Assembly (NCBI GenBank): GCA_945957385.1
Contig: CAMFKP010000008.1
Span: 1-64,000, forward strand
Length of the DNA: 64,000 nt
Source of the DNA: an uncultured Aeromonadaceae bacterium
GTDB taxonomy: Bacteria > Pseudomonadota > Gammaproteobacteria > Enterobacterales > Aeromonadaceae
Reading direction: 5' to 3'
Shown: piece after piece, positions 58,098-64,000 of the stretch
Position numbering within the stretch: the first letter of the stretch is position 1
Layout: every line of letters begins with the position of its first letter
Made by a program: the position numbers and the translations under genes
Notes under the pieces: model-generated
Databases searched by the model: none
What the model was told of the DNA's origin: nothing
What the model saw: only the letters and a program-made list of their open reading frames with translations

Positions 58098-59120
58098 CTA
58101 GACGGTCATTGCCCCGGGTGGCAGTGCGGCGATGAAGCGGGCGCCGAGCGCTTCGCTCTGGGCGTTGTAATCACTGGCGGCCAGCCGATCCCAATCTGGG
58201 AAGCTGTAGCGGCGCTGCCAGTCCATCTGGTCGACGAAGTGGAAGTCTCCGGCCTGTAACACGCTGCGAAACGCATCGCCCCACAGAAACTCCAGGACGG
58301 CCTCCCGCTGGGCCACCGGCAGATCGGCCTTGATAAACAGCAGCAATGGCGACAACAGTGGCCCTTCCTGCAATTCGATCAGCGCCGCCGGTTTGTGGGA
58401 CGGGATCTGGTTGGCGGCCGCGCCGGGCATCAGATTGAACGCCACGCGGCGCGGGTCTGCGCTGCCCAGCCCCTTGATCAGCTGCGAGAAGTGGCGCACG
58501 GCGGCGAGGTTGTGGGCCAGCGCCAGCACAGCGTCGTCGCCATGCTGATCGCGGATTAGCTGCAGCAGCGTCATGCCGCCGATGTGGCCGTCGCAGCCGT
58601 GCATGGCAATCTGCTGATGAAAGGCCGGATCCAGCAGATCGGCCCACTGCCGTGGGTAGGGGCCTTGTGGACACAGGCTCAGATCGCACACCAGTTGCCA
58701 GAAACCGAACGCCAGGAAACCCAGGTTATGGCGCTCGGCGGCGCGGCGCAGTTCGGCTGGCAGCTGGCGCAGAGCATCGGGATGGGTGACACCTTGATAG
58801 AGGCCGCTGTCGAGAAAGCGTTGTTTAAACGGCTGGCTGAAGGCGGTGTGCAGGCCGATGCTGACCCAGATCTCCGGCAGCTCGTCGATGTGCTGGCTGC
58901 GTTGCATCAGCTCATCAATGCCATGGGGTTCGCCGTCGAGGATCGACGGGCAGTAGATCGGTTGGCTATGGCGGCGATTGTAATCGTCGATAAAGGCGCC
59001 GAGCGCCGCCTGCAAGCGCACCTTCAGCGGGCACGGCACGGCGACATGCAGATTCAGGGCGCCGGGTTGGCGAAACGGCGTGCCGCAGCCAGTGCGGCGA
59101 ATGGCAGTAATGGTGGTCAT
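58098..59120 (-). CDS. Solute-binding-protein-like protein without signal peptide
   Basis: I start at ATG 59120; a TTG four codons earlier is in frame. The 340-residue protein has the two-lobe binding-protein look (YCPSILDGEPHGIDELMQ, ELPEIWVSIGLHTAF, GHIGGMTLLQLI, LEFLWGDAFRSVLQAGDF) but no export signal, so it is probably cytosolic. It is followed on the same strand, after a gap of about 230 bases, by a ferredoxin gene lying upstream in transcription order. Similar proteins annotated as iron-type ABC binding proteins occur, but I know no proven role. Confidence 0.6.
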   Translation of the reverse strand: MTTITAIRRTGCGTPFRQPGALNLHVAVPCPLKVRLQAALGAFIDDYNRRHSQPIYCPSILDGEPHGIDELMQRSQHIDELPEIWVSIGLHTAFSQPFKQRFLDSGLYQGVTHPDALRQLPAELRRAAERHNLGFLAFGFWQLVCDLSLCPQGPYPRQWADLLDPAFHQQIAMHGCDGHIGGMTLLQLIRDQHGDDAVLALAHNLAAVRHFSQLIKGLGSADPRRVAFNLMPGAAANQIPSHKPAALIELQEGPLLSPLLLFIKADLPVAQREAVLEFLWGDAFRSVLQAGDFHFVDQMDWQRRYSFPDWDRLAASDYNAQSEALGARFIAALPPGAMTV

Positions 59121-59353
59121 GGCGTTATCCAAATGGCTATGGTGCGTTTGTCACTGCAGCAAGTTTGGCGCCAGCGGCCGCTGAGGCGATCTAGTGTGGC
59201 TATCTGCTTGTGGTGCTTATGGTTTTGGCCGCCGAGTACCGCCTGCGCGCGAAGAAACGCGTGGCGCGGCTGTCGGCAAGCCGACAACTTGTGGCATCTG
59301 GTACCGGCTTGTCGCGTGCCGGCAGCGCTGCCGCGCGGGAGGTGAGCGGCGGC

Positions 59354-59545
59354 TTACGCCTCTTCGATGGCCTGTACGCGACAGGCATGCTGACAGGCGC
59401 CGCACTCGGCACAACTGGCCGTGATCTGGTAAGCCGGCGCGGCTTGGCCGCCGCCCTGGGGTGAGGTTGCGACGATGGCGCCGTCGACCGGGCAGATCTG
59501 TTGGCACTGGCCGCAGCCGTTACAGGCGTGGGTGATGATCCACAT
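59354..59545 (-). CDS. 2[4Fe-4S] ferredoxin
   Basis: ATG 59545 gives 63 residues, with ACNGCGQCQQICP (C8, C11, C14, C18) and CAECGACQHACR as the two cluster motifs. The second lacks the usual proline after the last cysteine. The fold is the bacterial-type ferredoxin of about 60 residues, a low-potential electron carrier. It is transcribed towards the solute-binding-like gene; the two may function together. An in-frame upstream ATG at 59557 adds four residues. Confidence 0.92.
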   Translation of the reverse strand: MWIITHACNGCGQCQQICPVDGAIVATSPQGGGQAAPAYQITASCAECGACQHACRVQAIEEA

Positions 59546-59905
59546 GGTGTACTCCAATCCATCAGTTGGTCTCTACTTGCAAGGGGTAAGCACCTGCAAG
59601 AGGTGGGCCGCTATTGTGGTAAGGGTTGATCGATGATGTTGGCACTCTATTTATGTGCCAGTGCGCTAGCTGGGGGCGTGCTGATGTGCTCGCTAAGTGG
59701 GTGATGAGACCGCCGGTATGTTATCTCTTGCTGGTGGATCTCAGATGATCAGGGCTGCCGGTGGGGCTACGTAGCGTGTTCAGCCCAGATTCGTCAGCAG
59801 CTATTCGGTGACGAGTTCTGGCTGGCTTTGTTGTGGTAGGACATTTTCGGTCTGCTGTAGACGCAGACCCGACAGCCCAAAGGGGCGGGCCTCGCATTGT
59901 GTCAA
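59546..59905. other. Gene-free stretch between ferredoxin and siderophore receptor genes
   Basis: No gene is supported in this 360-base stretch. It carries the ferredoxin promoter on its left and a receptor terminator at its right edge. Confidence 0.5.
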
Positions 59906-59939
59906 CAGAAACCAAGGGGCTTGCGCCCCTTGGTTTCTG
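59906..59939 (-). terminator. Terminator of the siderophore receptor gene
   Basis: CAGAAACCAAGGGGC and GCCCCTTGGTTTCTG form a perfect 15-bp stem around TTGC, starting two bases after the receptor stop codon. The T-run is weak. Confidence 0.8.
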
Positions 59940-59941
59940 GG

Positions 59942-62128
59942 TTACCAGGTATAGCCGAGGGAGGCCATGGCGCTGCGCCCTTCGCCGTAGAAGCAGGCCC
60001 ACGTAGCTGAACAGGTGGAAACATATTCATGGTCAAATAAATTCTTAACCGTGAGTTTGGCCTGTGCTCCCTTAAGACCTGAATTCGCCTTTGCCAGATC
60101 GTAACTGATGGACAGGTCAGCAAGCGTATAATCTGGCACCTTGATCTGGTTGTTGCGACTGTAAGTCGAACCGACATAACGCACCCCTGCACCGGTAGTT
60201 ATGCCGGAGTCAAAGGCGTAACTCAGCCAGCTGGCGCCTGAGTGACGAGGAATCCATTGGGTTTTGAGGCCAATTTCTGCTGGATTGTCTGACTTGCGAG
60301 TTTGGGAGTCGGTATAGGCATAGCTGGTGCTCCAGCGCAGTGATTCGCTCAGACCCAGTTGGGATTCAAACTCGAGTCCTTTAGAGCCCACCTCGCCGGT
60401 CTGTTCGCTGACCCTGGTCTGGGGATTGGTCGTGACCAGATTCTGCTGACGTAGATCATAAAGTGCGACACTGGCCTGCAGATCGCGATGCGCAGGCGCG
60501 TATTTGAGCCCGATTTCACTTTGACGTGCCGTGGTGGGGGCAAACAATTTGCCATTAGCATCGGTCGTGGTAATCGGCTCAAAGGATGTTGCATAGCTGA
60601 TGTATGGAGCCAAGCCATTGTCGAAGGTATAAAGCAGACCTCCGCGCCCTGTGCTCTTGCTGGCTGAATCGTCGATTTCGCTCTGCTTAAGGCGATTATC
60701 AACCTGGATTTTCGCCCGGTCATGGCGCCCGGAGAGCAGAACATTCCAGCGACCGTAGCTCATTTGATCCTGTAGGTAGACACCGAATTGGTTACGTTTT
60801 TGCAGCTCGTTTGTCACGGATGACAAGGTGAGCAGGCTGGTATCAAGACCGTAATGTGGTGAGGTCCAGTCTAGGTCTAGATCATTGTCAGCATCACGAT
60901 CGGACCAGCTCTTGTTGTCATATTGGTAGTGTTTGTAGTCAACTCCGGCCAGTACGGTATGAGCGACAGCGGCAGTCTGGAACTGATATTGCAGCTGATT
61001 GTCGATGCCACTGCTTTTAACATCATCATCAAACTGTTGCGCCCAGCGGTTCATCACCGTTTGCTGACTGTTAGCCCAACTGTCGTAGATAACAGTACGA
61101 GTCTGTTGCTTGAGACGGGTAAAGCGTGCGTTCTGGCGAAGTGTCAGCTGGTCGTTGACCACATACTCCATTACATAACCTACCGAATTTTGCTCGCGGC
61201 GTGCTTTTTCCCAGTTTGGATCGCTGACGAAAAAATCACGCGGGATCTGGCCGTTGGGATTGGATAAGACGGTGCCTTCGGCGGGCAGAAAGTTGCGATA
61301 TCCGGCATCAGGATCTTTTTGCAGGTTGGCCAGCAGCGTGAAGCTGAACTGATCGTTCGGCAGAAAGGTAATGGCTGGAGCGATGGCGTAGCGCTCCTCC
61401 TTAACGAACTGCTCCTGGCCATCGCGCGCGCGGGTGATGCCGCTTAAGCGGTAGATCACACTGGAGCTGTCGGTAGCGGCACCACCGAGGTCAAACGCGG
61501 CCAGGCGCTGGTTATCGGTACCATACCCCAGCTCCAACTTCTGGGACTGATTGGCTACAGGGCGCTTGCTGGTCAGACTCAGCAATCCTCCCGGGGCTGA
61601 TTGGCCGTACAACACAGAAGCCGGGCCATGGATCAGCTCGATCTTATCTAGCAACCAGGGGTCAATCTGTGGTGACAGGCTGGCGCCGCTCGAGCCGGAG
61701 GCAAAGCTGATGCCATCCAGATACTGCGGCAGATACCCCCCCATGCCTCGGGCCATGACTTCGTCATTACGGTTTGAGGTGCCGCGGTAGTTGCTGACTA
61801 CACCGCTGGCATAACCAAGGGCATCGGCGACCGAGTCAGCACCGCGACTGGTTATATCCTCGGCCGTGACGACCGATATGCTTTGTGGCGTTTTGCTCAA
61901 CGGTGTCGTGGTTTTAGTCGCGCTGGTGCTCAGTTGTCGGCTAGTGGCTGCATCATCACTGACGGCGTTGGCCTCAACGTTTACGGTGCCAAGCACAGTC
62001 GTTTTCTCTGCGGCGACGGCGGGTGTGACCATCAGTAGGGGGATGAGCCAGCCGAGCGTGCTGACGATCAACGGCTTAAGCGGACGGTGAGGGGATATCG
62101 GGATGGTCACTGCAATATGGTCTGCCAT
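59942..62128 (-). CDS. TonB-dependent siderophore receptor (FhuA/FoxA type)
   Basis: The 728-residue outer membrane receptor has a signal peptide ending in VAAE, a plug domain with TPQSISVVTAEDITSRGADS, IELIHGPASVLYGQSAPGG, and a beta-barrel ending NLFDHEYVSTC ... CFYGEGRSAMASLGYTW. The C-terminal CFYGE motif and the plug look like the hydroxamate group (FhuA/FoxA) rather than FepA. It faces a Fes-type esterase gene across a Fur box, which suggests a catecholate or mixed siderophore. RBS AAGGA is six bases before the start. Confidence 0.93.
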   Translation of the reverse strand: MADHIAVTIPISPHRPLKPLIVSTLGWLIPLLMVTPAVAAEKTTVLGTVNVEANAVSDDAATSRQLSTSATKTTTPLSKTPQSISVVTAEDITSRGADSVADALGYASGVVSNYRGTSNRNDEVMARGMGGYLPQYLDGISFASGSSGASLSPQIDPWLLDKIELIHGPASVLYGQSAPGGLLSLTSKRPVANQSQKLELGYGTDNQRLAAFDLGGAATDSSSVIYRLSGITRARDGQEQFVKEERYAIAPAITFLPNDQFSFTLLANLQKDPDAGYRNFLPAEGTVLSNPNGQIPRDFFVSDPNWEKARREQNSVGYVMEYVVNDQLTLRQNARFTRLKQQTRTVIYDSWANSQQTVMNRWAQQFDDDVKSSGIDNQLQYQFQTAAVAHTVLAGVDYKHYQYDNKSWSDRDADNDLDLDWTSPHYGLDTSLLTLSSVTNELQKRNQFGVYLQDQMSYGRWNVLLSGRHDRAKIQVDNRLKQSEIDDSASKSTGRGGLLYTFDNGLAPYISYATSFEPITTTDANGKLFAPTTARQSEIGLKYAPAHRDLQASVALYDLRQQNLVTTNPQTRVSEQTGEVGSKGLEFESQLGLSESLRWSTSYAYTDSQTRKSDNPAEIGLKTQWIPRHSGASWLSYAFDSGITTGAGVRYVGSTYSRNNQIKVPDYTLADLSISYDLAKANSGLKGAQAKLTVKNLFDHEYVSTCSATWACFYGEGRSAMASLGYTW

Positions 62129-62207
62129 GGTTTTTCCTTGTTATGCATTCAAGAGCTAGAGGGCGTGTAGCCCCTTTCATCCGGAAAGGGGTGACAGACA
62201 TCATATT

Positions 62208-62226
62208 ATTAATGATAATTATTCTC
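62208..62226. promoter_or_regulatory. Fur box between the siderophore receptor and esterase genes
   Basis: The 19-base site matches the Fur consensus GATAATGATAATCATTATC at 15 positions, with a TAATGATAAT core. It lies 80 bases upstream of the receptor start and 25 bases upstream of the esterase start, so one Fur dimer could repress both. Confidence 0.85.
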
Positions 62227-62250
62227 AATGGGTGGTGTGAGGGAGTGCTC

Positions 62251-63546
62251 ATGGAAAAATTTAATAATAGACTTTTTGCTCAGTGGTTGGCTTGTTCGAG
62301 CCTGTCGGTGGGCAGTGACGCATGGTGGCAACGTGTACAGGCTTGCGGTGCTCCTATGATTGCAAACTTGACAGCTGAACGTTGCGAGGTGCTGTTTTTG
62401 TGGCGAGATCCGCAAGGCGATGCGCAGCGCTCATCAACAGTCGCTGTGTATATGGATGTTAATTCCGTCACTGATCATCACAGTACCCAACCGGCTATGA
62501 TGCAACGTTGGCCTGGCACCGATGTCTGGTACTGGATGATGCAAGTGCCTGTCAATTGGCGCGGTGCCTACCAATTTATTCCTTGTCAGGCACACCAGTT
62601 GGCAGACTGGGATCTGGCACAGCGCGACGCAGATCGCCAACGGCAGTGGTGGATTAGCCTGCAGCCGCTGGCGGTGCGCGATCCACTCAATCCGGTTCGG
62701 GCCCAGATGAGCCAGTGGGGGAGCCGCCAATCGGCATTGCAGATGCCGCAGGCGCCGGCACAACCGGCCTGGGTCGCGTTTGATCTCGGCGCCGATACCC
62801 TGCCGCCCGAGGTGGTCGAGATGTCGTGGCACAGCGAGCTGTTGGGAAACCGGCGCAGTGTCTGGTGCTACCAGACGGACATGACCTGCGAGCGCAGTGA
62901 GCCGCTGCCGCTGGTGTTGCTGCTGGATGGCCGCTTCTGGGCGCAGAATATGCCTGTCTTTGATGCCTTGGACTATGAAACCCGGCGCGGCCGCTTGCCG
63001 CCGGCGTTGTATCTGTTGATCGACGAGATCGACAACGTCACGCGCGCCAGCGAGCTCCCCTGTAATCCGCTGTTCTGGCAGGCGGTGCAGCAGGAGCTGT
63101 TACCCGAGGTGGCCCGTGCCGTGCCCTTCACCGACGAGCCGGCGCACACCGTGGTGGCCGGGCAAAGTTATGGCGGTCTGGCCGCGTTGTACGCGGGACT
63201 GCATTGGCCGGAGCGTTTCGGTGCCGTGCTCAGTCAGTCGGGATCGTTTTGGTGGCCAGATCGTACGCTGATACATCAAGTGAGTGATCCTATTCATGGC
63301 CGTCTGCCTGGAGCCGGTGGCTGGCTGACCGAGCAGGCGCGCCAGCATCCATTATCCCTGCCACTGAAAATTTGGCTGGAGGCGGGCACCCGTGAAGGTG
63401 AGATGATCAGCCTCTCGGAGACCATGTGTGAAGTGTTGCAGCGCGGTGTGCATGACATCAGCTTCCGCGCCTTTGAAGGGGGGCATGATCGACTGTGTTG
63501 GCGCGGGGGATTGCTGGATGGATTGAGTTGGTTACTGGCGCCCTGA
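62251..63546 (+). CDS. Enterobactin-type ferric siderophore esterase (Fes-like)
   Basis: I start at ATG 62251, five bases after GAGGGAG; the frame is open from 62143. The 431-residue protein has an N-terminal Fes domain (FLWRDPQGD, MMQVPVNWRGAYQFIP) and a C-terminal alpha/beta esterase with S306 in GQSYGGLAALYA, H412 in EGGHDRLCW, and DGRFWAQNMP before them. It releases iron by cleaving cyclic catecholate siderophores in the cytosol. It is 31 residues longer than E. coli Fes (400). Confidence 0.92.
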   Translation: MEKFNNRLFAQWLACSSLSVGSDAWWQRVQACGAPMIANLTAERCEVLFLWRDPQGDAQRSSTVAVYMDVNSVTDHHSTQPAMMQRWPGTDVWYWMMQVPVNWRGAYQFIPCQAHQLADWDLAQRDADRQRQWWISLQPLAVRDPLNPVRAQMSQWGSRQSALQMPQAPAQPAWVAFDLGADTLPPEVVEMSWHSELLGNRRSVWCYQTDMTCERSEPLPLVLLLDGRFWAQNMPVFDALDYETRRGRLPPALYLLIDEIDNVTRASELPCNPLFWQAVQQELLPEVARAVPFTDEPAHTVVAGQSYGGLAALYAGLHWPERFGAVLSQSGSFWWPDRTLIHQVSDPIHGRLPGAGGWLTEQARQHPLSLPLKIWLEAGTREGEMISLSETMCEVLQRGVHDISFRAFEGGHDRLCWRGGLLDGLSWLLAP

Positions 63547-63556
63547 GGGCGCCGGT

Positions 63557-64000
63557 TTACAACAGCAGCGGCGCGCGATGAGGCAGAACCAAGGGGGTGC
63601 CGGTGACAGGATCGGCGATCACACTGCAGCGCAGACCAAATACCTCAAACAATAGATCGGCGTTGACGATCTGCCCCGGCTCGCCTTCGGCGATGATGCG
63701 GCCATCGCGCATGGCAATCAGGTGTCCGGCATAGCGGCAGGCCTGATTGATGTCGTGCAGCACCGCCACCAGGGTACGCCCTGTCTGCTGGTTCAGCGCA
63801 TGGAACAGTTCCAGCAGTTCGATTTGATGGCTGATATCCAGATAGGTTGTCGGTTCATCCAGCAAAATCAGCGGGGTCTGCTGGGCCAGCACCATGGCCA
63901 CCCAGACCCGCTGGCGTTGCCCCCCGGAGAGAGCATCTACCTTGTGGTTGGCCAGACTCTGCAGACCGGTCATCTGCAATGCACTATGGACGGCAGCCTC
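63557..64000 (-). CDS. Ferric siderophore ABC transporter ATPase (FepC/FhuC type), partial
   Basis: The C-terminal 147 or so residues are inside the window; the rest, including Walker A, lies beyond base 64000. The signature LSGGQRQR, Walker B LILLDEPTTYLD, and H-loop AVLHDINQACRYA are present, all in the siderophore ATPase style (YLDI..Q.E.L). The gene is read leftwards and converges on the Fes-like gene, ten bases apart. Permease genes are expected outside the window. Confidence 0.9.
   Translation of the reverse strand, partial: EAAVHSALQMTGLQSLANHKVDALSGGQRQRVWVAMVLAQQTPLILLDEPTTYLDISHQIELLELFHALNQQTGRTLVAVLHDINQACRYAGHLIAMRDGRIIAEGEPGQIVNADLLFEVFGLRCSVIADPVTGTPLVLPHRAPLLL

Overview
This is a GC-rich gammaproteobacterial chromosome segment. 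The order phoB-phoR-pstS ... ppx-ppk-pstC-pstA-pstB-phoU, the very long PstC and PstA, a ToxR/ToxS-like membrane regulator pair, RdgC, SbcCD, a YbiW/YbiY/FsaA set and a Fes-type esterase fit the Vibrio/Aeromonas branch. Aeromonas or a close relative is my best guess from GC content and gene content. No rRNA or marker gene in the window proves it.

Layout. Bases 1-5.2 kb are accessory: non-coding repeats, a lone AT-rich AIPR-family (abortive infection) gene, a decayed RAYT transposase between inverted REP palindromes, an NTF2-like gene, a pentanucleotide microsatellite and two small zinc-site proteins. From 5.2 to 13.6 kb come a NUDIX hydrolase, a lipoprotein, a small membrane protein, rdgC, a GNAT enzyme and sbcDC. 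From 13.7 to 31 kb lies the phosphate block: phoBR, pstS, ppk-ppx, pstCAB-phoU. Inside it sit fsa, the glycyl radical pair ybiY-ybiW, and tadA. PhoB-box-like 7-4-7 repeats precede phoB, pstS, ppk and pstC.

From 31 to 36 kb are a histidine phosphatase, a NhaR-like LysR regulator divergent from an SbtA-like bicarbonate transporter plus its SbtB-like PII partner, then purEK. From 36 to 39 kb are a ParB-fold secreted protein, a small putative lipoprotein and a ToxR/ToxS-like pair. Three TAAAA repeats at exact 10-bp spacing, matching the ToxR box pattern, lie between the lipoprotein and the ToxR-like gene. From 39 to 50.3 kb are an RND efflux pair and a run of small genes (DUF1543, papain-like protease, solute-binding protein, DUF3147, PH-like proteins, VOC, alpha/beta hydrolase, GNAT, RidA-like), mostly on the minus strand.

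From 50.4 to 52.9 kb is a second AT-rich accessory patch with REP palindromes and little-known genes. A 52-bp element there matches one near base 845 in inverted orientation. From 52.9 to 64 kb are a lipoprotein metallophosphoesterase with its own Pho-box-like site, a putrescine-type binding protein with an amine oxidoreductase, a solute-binding-like protein without signal peptide next to a 2[4Fe-4S] ferredoxin, and an iron locus. That locus has a siderophore receptor divergent from a Fes-type esterase across a Fur box, with a FepC/FhuC-type ATPase cut by the window end.

How the genes work together. PhoR/PhoB sense phosphate through PstSCAB-PhoU, Ppk/Ppx turn over polyphosphate, and the secreted phosphoesterase may scavenge phosphate under the same control. 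No tRNA, rRNA, CRISPR array, complete insertion sequence or replication origin was seen.
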